This document shows positions 46,736 through 59,290 of a stretch of DNA of 64,000 bases, piece after piece. This stretch comes from Peromyscus leucopus (lineage: Eukaryota > Chordata > Mammalia > Rodentia > Cricetidae): assembly GCF_004664715.2 (NCBI RefSeq), contig NC_051071.1, positions 28,575,661 through 28,639,660 on the forward strand, written 5' to 3'. Below the pieces are notes generated by a model. The model was not told where the DNA came from. It made no database searches and saw nothing but the letters and a program-made list of their open reading frames with translations. The translations under genes and the position numbers were made by a program. Position 1 is the first letter of the stretch, and each line of letters begins with the position of its first letter.

Positions 46736-47684
46736 GTCACTTTCTGACTTCTGTCCTCCACTGTAGCTGATAAAGACTCTATTCAGGTAGTCTAAGTAAC
46801 TAACCTAGATAATCTTAGCCACACACAACAGGTCTCCACAAAAGCTCCCTTGCTTGAAAGGGCCATTGCATGGGAATGGATCCCTGTTAAGCTACTGTCA
46901 GGACCTGGGATCCAGTCCAGCCTTTTGTACTGACTTCTTTGTGACCTTGCCCAAGATTTGGGGACATTCTAGACCTCATTTGAGGAGAGAAATAATTAGG
47001 ACACAGGTTCTAACTATTTAACACACACCTAAAAAGATAAATACTCAGAAAATTAAGACATACTCATATGTCTTAGTAATTACCAAATTCCAAACAGGAT
47101 GATTCCTGTTAAGTTAGTCATAAAGCCTTATCACTTAACCCACTATCAGCCTAACAGGCATAGGTTAAATGTAGCAAATTTCTAAGCTGCTAAAGTGTTC
47201 TTGATGAGGAGAAGAAGGGGAATAACACCGTTTTTAGTAGGTAAATCTACTGTCTTCAGATCACAGCTAACACTATTTTTTAATGAATATTAATGAAACA
47301 AACATCTGGTAGTAGATAGATCAAATAGACTAAAGAATAGGCTATAAGAAAGGCTTAGTTATTGCAAGAATAAAGTAAGATACAATGCCATAGTATGATA
47401 CTGACAGTGGACAGGTTGTGATTTGACTCTCCCTCCCCAAGAGCCCACTGTGCCAGAAAACTGTGGACAGTGAAACAACAGCTTCAACAATGAGAGGCAA
47501 AAGACTAGAGTTGATAAGAATTTAACAACTGAAAGAAGTTTGCAGTATGCCTCTTGGAGCAGACACTGGAGACCACTTGGGAGTCTAATGAGAATAAGAA
47601 CTAAGGTCAACACATTCGAGTGATGTCCACACTACAGCACAGGGGTGGGGAAATGTATAAACAGAGTGATGTTCTTGAGATACC
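46736..47684. other. No recognised feature
   Basis: This is intronic sequence. Nothing was identified. Confidence 0.45.
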
Positions 47685-47880
47685 TCGAGTTTAAGTCCTG
47701 GCTCAGGTCTGTCTCCCTGGGGGTTCTACTTCTCCTTCAGGGCCTCAGATTTCCATCTAGAAAGTGATAAAGGGCACCCTGATGTCCTAGTTGGGTGGAT
47801 ATAAGAACTAAATGAACTATTCTAAGAATCGTGCTAACTTTCCTGATACAAGGTAGATTTTCAATAAACAGGAACTCTGT
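47685..47880 (+). mobile_element. MIR SINE
   Basis: It has AGTTTAAGTCCTGGCTCAGG, CAGGGCCTCAGATTTCCATC, AGAAAGTGATAAAGGGCACC and AGGTAGATTTTCAATAAACA in MIR order. Confidence 0.7.
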
Positions 47881-50261
47881 GATATATGATCTTTCATAAG
47901 CTGGTGACACTTGAGAAAAAAATCAAAGGATAATAATGATAATAATTTGAGGTTTAAAGAACTATTTTTTGTCTCCTTAGATAATTTTCTTAAGTATAGC
48001 AGGGAGTTGAAACAATCTAAACACTAACACTTTGGCAGAAAAAAAAAGGTGTTTTTTTTTTTCTTCTCAAAATACAAAAATGTTGCATACTTTTAGTTAC
48101 AAAGGAAAAAGTAACAGATAAAAAGCAAATTACAGAACACAACTGTTCTTAGCCTGGTATTTATGAAGGACAGCTATTAGAAGACAATTAGTCATTATAG
48201 GAAAATCTTAAAAGCTATCCAGGTAAGGAAAGAAAGTAGGTGATGATAATCTCACACACTGGTTTGCCTGAGCCAGCCAGACCCAACCCTAGGAGGCCAT
48301 ACAACCAGATTCCCTGGCTTGATGTCAACCTAGGGCTTCCACAGCTTCCTTTGAAATGTGTGTGATGAAGTTGAGGACCGGGATCAGAACGAGCAGGCTC
48401 AACCTGCAAGACTGAAAAAGCAGTGGTGTTCTGGGATCAGAAGCTTTTGAGCCCTGGGAGATCTGCTTCACAGAAACGCTCTGGTGAGTGAGAACAGCCA
48501 AAGAGAGCACAGGGAGGAATGACCTTGACCACACAATGAACATCTGCACAGGCTGTGTCAAGTTGCTTAGGAGACAAAGGGCAGCTGTGCATCTGAACTC
48601 AGGAAGTCTAAATTAACACATGTGCTCGCTCTCAAAGCTGGTGTGTCTATTTATAACAAATGAGCTTTGAATTTATAATAATAGCACTTTCACTTCCCAA
48701 CTGCAAGGACCACATCCCTCTCTTGAACCTTGTTCAATGAATCCATCTACATACATTTCATTCTCTATTGCATTGTTTTACCTGGATTCAGTGCAAGGCA
48801 TCAAGAAGCATGCAGAATTGTTTGTCCTGTTGTCTGGGACCCAAGTCCTCAGAAATACAGCCAAGTCAACAGTGGTCATAACCATGTCACCTGGACGAGC
48901 AGTGCTCTCTCAGCACAGGAGAAGTAACCATACTTATTCAAAGTGGTTAAGCTTGAGAGGAGTGCCTACTTCTCAGCATCTCCTCCATGAATTTCTTGTC
49001 TCGTGCAGCTTGGTGGCAGGCTTCTGCACACTCAAGTCTTTCAGGGATCCTGAAAGAAAGCAGTCACTGTTTCAAACAGAGCATGTCACCAGCCTGAAGA
49101 GAAATAAATACTCTCCAATGCAGAAAACACAAAATGGCTCCTAAATTTACAGGACAGGAAATCTATCCATTGTCCTCCTAGAACAGAGATCTCTGCAGTT
49201 CTCCATACAGGAAATAATTTGCCAAGGGATAGAGACGCCATCAGAAGAAAATCAAGAGAGAACATAAAGAATGACCCAGTGTGAACCTGATGAGAAAAAG
49301 AAGACATAGAATCTCTGCACAGGAAGCAGTGTGCACCAAATATGGGGATACTCACATCACTGAAATCACGGGGTCCCAACATCAGATTCCAGAGAATAGA
49401 GTGGAAAAGGACTTCAGTGGGCACACCAGCTCCCCAATTTGGAAGTTCATTGATACTTCCACTTTTTAAAAGCAAAACATAATAAGAAGAAAAAGCTTTT
49501 ACACACCTACTATATGCATTATATGCTCCAACTAATTAAATGAACTGTCATTAAATCACCATTAAATGCATCATTGCACTTAATCTTGAAGACTTAAAAG
49601 GAGGGTGGCAGGGTCTCTTGTGTTTTCATTCAACAGTTCCCAATAACCATCTGCTGGGCTTGGGGGTGGGAGGCTCTAGACAAATTCCCCAAACTCTATA
49701 ACTTCATCTCTTGAAATAGATTTAATATTAAATATATGAGCAAAACTTATATATAAGAGAACTGTGTAATTAAAATTATGAGTGAATACCTAAGGAAGAG
49801 TGAAATTATTTACTTGCCCAAGGTGACCTTTGTACTGAAACCTTATGTTGTAGGATGAGATCGCATCTATGTCTAAGAGTCCAACACAATTCCCGGAGTT
49901 CTCCATTGCACTCGGGGGACATGGAAGTTTCCCTTTATCCCTGAGTTTTGCAAAGATTACTCAGGGCATAGGGAGAGACTAACAGGGAGAGATGCTGCAG
50001 ACTGCAAACGGTTGCAAATGTTATGGAGCCAGAGGAGGAAAAGAGAGGAAAGCAGGAGGATAAAAGATCTGTATTTCAGCTGAACATAGCAATAAAAAAG
50101 AAGTTATGAGGCTCAGCCTGATCAATCACTGGCTGCCGTGGACAAACACAGCTGTAATAGTTGCTCAAAGTAGGAGAGATCGATTCAGGGTTGCCATAGT
50201 CAATTAATTTTCTGCTCTCATTGCTTCAAATGTTTCTGTGCCTCAGTTTCCTATTATATTT

Positions 50262-50262
<1 letters not shown>
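47881..50262. other. About 2.4 kb of intron, nothing recognised
   Basis: Frames of 135 (48737-49144) and 129 codons (49086-49475) overlap other frames and resemble no protein. No named repeat was seen. Confidence 0.4.

Positions 50263-50303
<41 letters not shown>
50263..50303. repeat. (CA)20 microsatellite
   Basis: An uninterrupted CA run. Confidence 0.97.
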
Positions 50304-50306
<3 letters not shown>

Positions 50307-53018
50307 TTTACCTTTGGGCTAATTTCTGGCTGCTAGGGACTACTTAGAAAATCAAGAGGTATTTGAAGTTTCCGTTTCTGCTTAAAGGACAAGTGAGGTC
50401 CCCCAAGTCCATATCTTCCTGCTTTAGAGCCAAGTGATGAGATCACCTGTGTGAGGGACACTGTGACCTTTCATCACTCAGGGATGGGGCAATCATCTAT
50501 ACTCAGGATGGTACTCTTATCTGATTTTCAGCCAAAATCTGCCTTTCCAGAGAGAGAAACTAATAATGAGTATTGGGTGCCACCATGTTGATACTGGCTA
50601 TGTGCCAGGCTTCCTAATGGATGCTCTACATACATTACACATAAAATTCCTCACCAAATAGAAAGACATTTTACAGATAAAACAATGAAGGTTTTTAAAA
50701 TGCAAAATCATTTTCCAAATGTGAAATATAATGGAAAAACACTTCTTTTCTGGTCGGGGATATTTTCTTGTTCCCAGAGTCACTGTGAACTCAAAACTAC
50801 TCTTGGAACAGAGCTCTAGCTCTATGTGTGGCCTTACTTCCCAGGAGGGTGATAAAGGATGGCTCTATTAGCCCCATGAATGGATCGTTCACACAAGGTG
50901 TGCAGATGGAGCAGATTCGCGGCGCGGGGGGTGGGGGGAAAGATATGATTCTCCCTGAAGAGCCATTCCCATGGAGCACAGAGCAAGACACTCTGAAAGG
51001 CTTCTCCAAGAGTTTATTTAAACAATGCAAATGTAAAGCCCAACCAAGGAGGAGTCCCACCTCCCCAGAGGACCAACAGGGGCACAGTGGCTGGTCCCTC
51101 CACAAGGTGGCACTCCATGCCCTTGTCTTTTCATCTGCAATTTTACACTGCACAAGGATCCCCCCAGCTTCTCTCCAGCTTGACAATTTGAGCTTTTTAT
51201 TTCCTTCCTTCCGTATTAAGGGCATTACTTTGGGAATCTGAGCTTTGGGACACAGTATGGAGGTGGCGTTAACCTAAGTGCCTGCATGAAGATATAAGCA
51301 GGGCTTGCTGAGGACATTTCTATCATATATTACTAGACTCCCTGGTCCTGAGTTTTGTTTGTCCGCTCCTAATGGGTTTTCTGTCATCTCACCTTCTCTT
51401 TTCTTCTTCTACCCTCTGCTCCTCCCTGTCTCCATTCTTCTCTCCCACAACATGCACTCTGGGTCTCCTCCTGCCTTCATCCTATACCATTACTTCTTTG
51501 CTGCCTCACATGGGAAAGATAAATTAAGGTTTGAAAAGCAAAATACTGAGACACTGTCCTATAAATGTGATGTATGAGCTTTAGTTCTCGGCCCCCATGA
51601 CACAGTATCCAATTTCTTATCCAGGGTCATTATCACTTTCTGTTGTGAGCTTCATGTGACACTGTCCATCCGGCCCCTTGTATCTCTTGACATAGTTTAT
51701 TTGGTTAGCTGAGCATTAAACAACCTCCTGTTATAAATTCAAGCATGCCCATTTCCCAGATGTGAAGACTGAGGTTTAACCATGTAACACAACTTACCTT
51801 TTATGGCATGGCTCATACATAGTAAAGCAAATTCCAAACAAACCCAGCTGGCTGGTTAACTGAATGCCATTGTGCCCATATTTTTCTAGATAGAAACACA
51901 CTGCTAGTATGAAGTTCATGTTACACAGGTACTAATATTACATGTAACAGAAATGTATTATTTTATCTTAAGCAATATTTTACCACTAAGGAAGCTATAA
52001 AAACACATTAGAAACTATACAAGCAACAAACTCCTTGCTAATTTGATTCCCTGTCAAGTGGCTGCCTGATAAGACATGCTCACATCCATCCTCACAACAT
52101 GTTCCAAGAATCCTAAGGAGATCGCCATTCAGTTCCTAATCCCAGTCCACCGCACCAGGCCCAGTACAACAGAAAGGCCATCAATAGGCTGACGAACTTT
52201 GTAGTCATCTGATGGAAGAGTAATTTCAGGGATGAGCTTGCAAAGCAGTGGACACTGGCCCCAGTGGAGTCCTGTGGGGACCTAACCTTTCCTTCATTAT
52301 TAGTACTGTTTTTGACAACGTCTTACATGTATATAAAGTATTGCAATCACTCTCGGCCCCTTATCTCCCTCCCATCTCTACAGAACACCACCCATCATCC
52401 CCACCAGTCGCTTTCTCAGATTCACGGATTGGGGTTGATTTTGTGACTTACTAGGTTTAACCAGGGTTATCAGTGTGGCCACTGGTTTGGAACCATGCAC
52501 TGGAGCCTGATGGGGTCACCCATGGAGATGTATCTAAAGGCAATGATTCCCTGCCCTCCCTAAATCGACGGGAGCAAATAGTTCAGCAGTGAGAGACAGG
52601 CCCCTCGGAGTCCCTCCTCCAACCCTGCTTGACTTGGGCAGAACCAGTGCCTGTGTCTTCAGCTGCTCTGGGAGGCCATGGCTGTGATCGCAGTGGCCCT
52701 GTCTTGCCGAGGAGACATTTCACAGTCCTACTCCCTATCACCTGGCTTGTAGATTCTTTCCTCCTTTTCTTCCATAATGTTCCCTTTGCCCCAGAGGAGC
52801 TGATACAAATTATTTGTTTCAGGCTAAGCACTCAACTATCACTTATTCTTAGCACCCTGTGCAGGTATGAGCCCCCTCGCAAACACTGCTGTTCACTAGA
52901 AAGAGAGGATTCACTGGTTAACATCTACACGTACAAACATAAATATTTAGAAGGACAGCTTGACCCTGTCAATTTACTTAAGCAATGGTATTCAGTTCCC
53001 ATATCTCCCCTGCTATGC
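50304..53018. other. About 2.7 kb of intron; short GC-rich spot at 50917-50940
   Basis: The stretch 50797-51241 is open on both strands (142 and 137 codons) without recognisable protein. It includes the GC-rich spot GCGGCGCGGGGGGTGGGG and an octamer ATGCAAAT near 51026. MIR3-like remnants may lie near 50560-50700 and 51700-51790. Confidence 0.35.
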
Positions 53019-53800
53019 TTTTTTTTTTTTTTTTAATCCAGTTTACAGTACCAGGCATGGATTCTCTCTGGTGGGGCAGGTCTCAAATCCAGCTAGAGAA
53101 CAGTTGATTACACACATTACCGTAGTACTGCTGTCACACAAGTAGATACGTCTTGCCTGGCAGGCTGGTTTCATAGAAAGGAAGATTCACAGCTGTCTAA
53201 GACTATTGACTGACGTCTCCTCACACTTCTCCAGCAGCCTGTACAGCACCTTCTAGAACTACGATGGACCAGCCAACAGATGGGACAGCCTTCCAGCTTA
53301 ATGTCTCTGTTGTGCATCTGAGGGAATATGGTGTCTTTAGCAACCCTGTCTCACCATCTTGTGCTGGCTGGCAACAAAGAAAAGAGTGATAAGAGCGTGT
53401 CGTGTTTGGGGGATCCCTGACCTCCAACTCATAATGAAGTATCCCACCCCTGCCACGGGGTTTTTGTTTTAATAACCCATGGCTACTAGGGGCAGCTTTT
53501 TTCCAGCTATGCTGGGCATTTCCCTTCAAACAGTTTATTAAAAAAATAAATTGTATATTTTAATTTGGTTAGAGAATAGTAGGTTTCCATGTGGTTTTTT
53601 AATATCCCTTCATCAGGTTAACCCTCCTCCCTGCCAGCTTATTTCTCCTATCCTCCCACCCATTTTTACTTAAATCTTCCCTGCTCTATTTCCCCATTGC
53701 CCGTGTCCTTCTATCCTCCTGCCCTTTGTACCATAATCCTCCCAATGGCCTCTTTTTAGTTTCCTGGCTTCTACAGGTACTGCAAGCTAAACACACAGAA
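53019..53800 (-). mobile_element. Probable L1 3' UTR-derived repeat, antisense
   Basis: It starts with a run of 16 T (A-tail on the minus strand), then GGATTCTCTCTGGTGGGGCA, CAGCCTGTACAGCACCTTCT and GGCTACTAGGGGCAGCTTTT. These resemble a rodent L1 3' end read in reverse. A second L1-like segment (GTAGGTTTCCATGTGG) may continue to about 53800. Family and limits are uncertain. Confidence 0.45.
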
Positions 53801-56415
53801 TTAGGGATTCTAATACTAGGTCTGGAGAGATGAGCTTGGGACCATGTTTGCATTTAATAAGGCCCTGCCTTAGTGGACCCAGTACTCCTCTGGTAGCCTC
53901 ACAGGTTGACATTTCTCCTTCCCAGAGACTGCTGAGAAAGATATGGCTCATGATACCATGGGCTTAAAGAGAGAATGTGTGTCTCAGTTACTAACTACAT
54001 ATCGGGTTCTGTTTCCCTATTTTAACAGTTATATTAAAATAGGCTAGGCTAGGCTAGGCTGCTCCCTGCTTAGCTCACCAGGGAAAACAACATTTCTTTT
54101 TCATCTTGGACCATTCCCTCAGGCTAAACCATTTCACCTTTGAGATTACAATGTAACCCTTTCCTTAGCGTCATATGATTCAGTTTTCAGAAAAATAATT
54201 TCTAAGGAGAGTCAAGAACCTAGTGAGACTTTGTAAGACATAGAATCCAAGACACATATGACCACAGATGGATCTCAGGACTCAGGGGTACTAAGCACAC
54301 ACCCTACTGCTGACCTACACTCTGAGCCTATACTAAATGAATTCTTAAGTATCTGGGATATACCTAAACTGTTTTTTATTATTCATCTAAAATTCAAATT
54401 TACATGGCAGTCTTACGTTTCCATCTGCAAAGTCTATCAAATTTATACAAGATGACTTTCTGAGCATGGCACCAGTCACTTTTACATCCTTTTCTCTTCA
54501 GGATACTGTTGAGAAAACTAAGGTCTTGAAAAGTAACCCATACTGAAAACAAACAGGAGTGTCTATTTCTAGCAAAATAAAAGTAATTCCAAAATAGAAT
54601 CTCAAGTTATCTTCTGTGACACCCTAGCCTGGGGAGGGTCTGTTTTGAGAAGCAGCGAGAATCAAGGGCAAACCAGGTTTCTAGAGGAGACCAGTTTTCC
54701 AGCCTACTCTGGTCCCTGCCTCTGAAGCAGTTATTTTTCTGAGCACAGCGAGGCGAGCATGCCTTTTCATTTCAGCTTCATCTGCAATCACCTTTCTCTC
54801 ACTGTATTCTAACTGCTGATATAGGAGTTTGATTGACTCTCCTAAATGAAGAATGAAGACATTTACATAAAACAACCTACTGCAGGGCTTACATGCACTG
54901 AATCTGCAGGAATTCTAGGGGAAAGGCGACAAGACGTAAAAATGCTGAAGTGGAAGTTCTTGATGGATAAAAGAAGACGTGAACAGTTTTCAGCTTAAGT
55001 GTATTTCTTCACTTACAGAGTGTGGGTTACTCATTCAGTCCTTCAGGGGTTGAATAATCTTAAGCTATCTGCTCGGCACAGGTAGAGGATTCTGGCTGCA
55101 GGTCCCACACCTACCAGCTTCTGGCAGGAAATGGGGGGGAAAAGTGACTCATTTCCAGGCCTCAGTTTCCTTAAGCATAGACCGAAGAAACCGAGAGCTC
55201 TTCCTTCCACCTTTGCAGGACTGGGAGGGGAGAGAAAGGAGGCAGCTGGAATTATCACCAGCTGCCAAAGCAAGGGCTTATCATTCTACATTCTTTCTGC
55301 GTCAGAGGGGTTTGCAAGGCTATGGTAGCCTCGGCAATGGGCTCCTGCTACAGGGTCAGTTACTTGGCTGAATTTACACTTTGGAGACCTTAAAACAATT
55401 TGTTGGGTTCTCAAGAATTGGATCTATACCAATTTTGACTATATTTGATTTTTTTCTTTACTCTCTAATACTTTTCTCTCTCTCTCTCTCTTTTTTTTTT
55501 TCTTAAATATTTCTTCCCCCACAAAGTCCTCTGTCATTTCCCCAGATGAAGACTCTCAGGGTTGCTCTTTGAGCCAGTACTTGGGAGCAGACCTGGTGTT
55601 CGAGAAACTGAAACAAACAGACACCTCCAGGTCTTCGCTCTCATGGAGCGTATCTCCTTGTGGGGGAGTGTGACATAGAAAGCAAGTGAGTCAGGCAAGG
55701 AGCACGATAAGGACAGCTAAGCCCATTCAAGAGCTGCACAATTGTCTTAAGAAAGTACTGATGTGAACAAAGGGAACTGTGACGAAAGAGACCTATCTCT
55801 GAGATGAGGCCACTAAAGACGGCTTTACATTCCCCACCTTTTGAGCCCAACCTTGCTAATTTATGTGACTTCCCTGAACTGTAAGTTCACCAGGAATCTG
55901 AAGCATTTCTTCATCTCCTGGACAACTGCCTATCCACAAAGTTTGGGCAGATTTGGAAGATGGAAAGGCAGAGTATCCAAGGTCAAAAGCACACTTCATA
56001 CTTAGAAATAAAATAAATAAATAATTGGTTCCTGAAAGACAAAGCTAATTTCTGTAATCATATTTTTTTTAAGTCAATGCCAGACAAAGAAATTAAAGCT
56101 CCAAAGAACTCGTCACTAAGGATAGAATCTAGGAATGCAAAGCAAATTGGAAAGCACACATGTAAACTATTTCTGGCACATATACATATTCACTGCTCAA
56201 TTAAAAAGGCCCTGAACAACAGTGCTCCCAGCATGGACTCTCTACAAGAACATCTTCCCTACTCCCCTGCATAGCTCCAGACACCCAATCAGCTGTGATC
56301 CTGTATGGATGTCTTCCATGTTAATCTATAGCATCATTGCTTGGTTTGGCAGTCCATCATCACATTTAACGCAATGTCCAGTCCAAAGAAGATGCTCAGC
56401 AAACATGCCCACTCA
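53801..56415. other. About 2.6 kb of intron, no gene; (AGGCT)4 at 54041-54060
   Basis: Four AGGCT units form a tiny tandem repeat. A CT run followed by T occurs at 55474-55501. Nothing else was identified. Confidence 0.45.
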
Positions 56416-56421
56416 TCACTT

Positions 56422-56917
56422 TGTTGGGGAATATTGTTTTAGGGTGTATTACTTTTGTTTATGCTCCATTTGTTTAACTCTGTGAAGCCATGTTTCTTTG
56501 CCTGTATAAAACACCCGATGGTCTAATAAGGAGCTAAACGGCCAATGGCAAGGCAGGAGAAAGGATAGGTGGGGCTGGCAGGTAGAGAGAAGAAATGGAA
56601 GGAGAAATCTGGAAGGAAAGAAAGATCAGGGAGTGAGATAGGAAGGAGGAGGATTTCATGGGCCAGCCACCCAGCCACCCAGCCACCCAGCTACATAGCC
56701 AAACAGAGAAAGAAGGAAAGAAAAGGTATACAGGAAGAGAAAAAGATAAAAGCCTTGATGCCAAAGACAGACAGGATAATTTAAGGAAAGCTGGCTAGAA
56801 ATAAACCAAGCTAAGGCTGGCCATTTGTAAATAATAATAAGCCTCCATATGTGTGATTTATTTGGGAGCTGGGTGGCGGGCCCCCTCAAAGAGTAAAGAG
56901 CCAAACAACAACCAACA
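56422..56917 (+). mobile_element. Solo LTR (class II ERV) with 6-bp duplication
   Basis: The 496-bp element begins TGTTGGGGAATATTG and ends CAACAACCAACA, so its ends are inverted (TGTTGG and CCAACA). TCACTT flanks it at 56416-56421 and 56918-56923. Inside are GTATAAAACACCCGATGG, a 9-bp CAGCCACCC repeat (three to four copies near 56665-56690) and AATAATAAGCCTCCATATG. No viral genes remain. It is a third member of the LTR group seen at 6872 and 10278. Confidence 0.88.
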
Positions 56918-56923
56918 TCACTT

Positions 56924-59071
56924 TAAAAAAAAAAAAGTTAGATATTCAGAGAAATATCAGAGATTACTCTGAAATTGCAAAATACAATCAAGACTCCATA
57001 TTCCCATACTGAAAATAGTTTTGCGTCAGATAGTGAAACTTGATATTGATTACATTGAACTGGCACCTAAGCTACGTGCCAAAGGCCTCCCAACTTACCA
57101 GATACCCTGGCATTTTGTATCACAATTCCCTGGTTTCTTTTTAAATCCTCAGTGTATGACAATCTAATCATTAGTTTTCTCCCTGTGTCTCCTCCCCTAG
57201 AAGATGTGTACAGGGTGGGGTGGGGGGGGGGGGGGTGTCCATCTGTTTTATTCCCTGCTGTGTTACTGGTAGGAAGAACAGTGAGTGTTGCCGGGCTGGA
57301 ACTCAGCACATGACTTAAAGGTGTAAATGGGATTCTGAAACTGCTTACTGAGACAAGGACCAGAGGCATCCCCAAGTGACTGAAGCAGATGCCTCATCCA
57401 CGTGGAAGGAAGTGATTACAGCAGTCTCTAGCCCTTTTCCCACATTCCAATTGTGATTGTACAGGTAAGATCTTCAGTGTCACATTACAACCCAAATTCC
57501 ATTCTATCCTAGGCACCAGAAACCACAGACTGTAGGCCTGTGGGAGAACTCTGGGGTCCCTTCATAGAAAAAGGCTCTGTTGGGCCCACGTATACTATTT
57601 AGACATGTTGAATTAGCTGCTAGAACCTGATGTCAGTAAATTTTACGTAAAACTATGAACCTGCAATTTATCTTAAGCAGTAAACAAAACCTGGTGAGGT
57701 TAGGCCACAGGTTTCACTGGCAACGAAGTTGGATCTGAGCTCTAGGCTCACATTGGTGTTCTACCCAGGCTGCTTCTTGCCTGGCAGCTGAAGGCATTGC
57801 CATTTGCGACCCCTGCTGGAAAGCTACCAAAAAGCAGGAAGCATGAAGGAGAAAAAAATTAGAAAAAAAAAAAAATGTCCTTTGGGATCTATTTCTGTTA
57901 TGTTTAAGCCATTCCTTGGAAGAATAATGTATTCATTTTTTCTAGTCCTCTCCTGGTAGCACATAACTATTGACAAACTATGGCCCAGTAAATATTATTC
58001 TAACGGCCTGCAAAAGCTATGGACTTAATTCCCTGTGGGTGGAGGGAGCTGAGAAGGCTTCGTGCCAGAGGCAGTCCTGAAGATGGATCGTGGAGGCTGT
58101 ATGCATCAGCTGCTTACAATGTTGCTTGACTCAGACACAAAAAGGAATTTGTTTGAAGACTATGTGTTGCCTCTAGGAACTAGTGAGATGCTGAAAATCC
58201 AGGATTGGAAAATGAGAAGGAATGAAGGGGAACCAGACTCCAGGGATGATGTCAAGATGGTGCCCGAGGAATAGTTCCACTGGGAGCACATCTTGAGACT
58301 TGGATGCTGCTGCTGCTGACGCCAGCCACTCGATCTATGACCCAAGTGGGTGATAAACACTCAGCAGTTCCTGTGTCCTTAACCTGCTCCCTCCAGATTC
58401 CAATCCTCTGGTGGGATCATTTAACTGAACCTGAGTTCAGGGCTGCAAGGTACAAACTAGGAAAAGAAACTCCACCCCCAATGAGGAGCATCTATCTGAA
58501 GCAAGACAGTGAGGTTCTCTATAGAAGATGATATTTGGTTGCTGAGTGCTTTCCATCCATGTACTAGGGAGTCAAGTGGTGATGTAGGGAGAGGCACCCA
58601 AAGCAGTATTGAAGGCTGTAATGAGAACACATAGATCTGAATTCCAATCTGGAATCCTCTGTACCTTTAGAAAACTGACATTTCCTAATCTGCAGATTCT
58701 CAATTGTTAAAATAGAAATGATGCCATCTGCTCTCCTGAATGGCTGTGAAGATTTTGTTCAATCATTCATTCACTTTTCCAAACACATTATGGACTGCCT
58801 ATTAAGTGCTTCATACTGAACTAGGCTCTGGGGACAAATTCTGGAAAAAAGAAAAAGGAAGAAAAGCAAGCACTTTGTGCAGATGACCAAGTTAGATAAG
58901 GGATACCCACAAAACTGGTCATGCTTCACTCTCCCCAAGCTTAGTCATTGATTGTTAACTTTTCTCTGTTTTTGATTAAGCGATATTATGTCCCTCCTTT
59001 TAAATACATTCCCTTAAGACACGTGTACATACTGAACTTAAAAGCAAAACTACATAAAAAACCTTTAAAGG
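56924..59071. other. About 2.1 kb of intron, no gene; G14 run and probable MIR
   Basis: A run of 14 G lies at 57222-57235 within a longer GGG-rich stretch. About 58632-58830 is MIR-like (TCTGAATTCCAATCTGGAAT, CTCAATTGTTAAAATAGAAA). A possible hAT remnant lies at 57955-58045 (GACAAACTATGGCCCAGTAA). Confidence 0.4.
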
Positions 59072-59290
59072 GCAAGGGATGTAGGTCAGTTGGTAGAGTG
59101 CTTGCCTAGCACGCTAGTTTGAACTCTAGCCCCACACAATAACCAGGTGCTATAGTTCATGTCTAGAAACCCAGCACTTGGTATTGGGAGTAGGAGGGCC
59201 AGATGATGTCCAAGGTCATCTTTAGCTACATAGCAAATTTGAGGTAAGGCCAGGATACATGACTGTCTCACAAAGACAAAGAAGACAAAG
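59072..59290 (+). mobile_element. ID/B4-group SINE
   Basis: GGGATGTAGGTCAGTTGGTA, GAGTGCTTGCCTAGCACGCT and GAACTCTAGCCCCACA form the ID head. A B1-like part (ACATGACTGTCTCACAAAGA) follows. It is moderately diverged. Confidence 0.75.

Noticed and set aside
48737..49475. Frames of 135 (plus) and 129 (minus) codons
   Set aside because: They overlap each other or other frames and show no family resemblance. Likely chance in intronic DNA.
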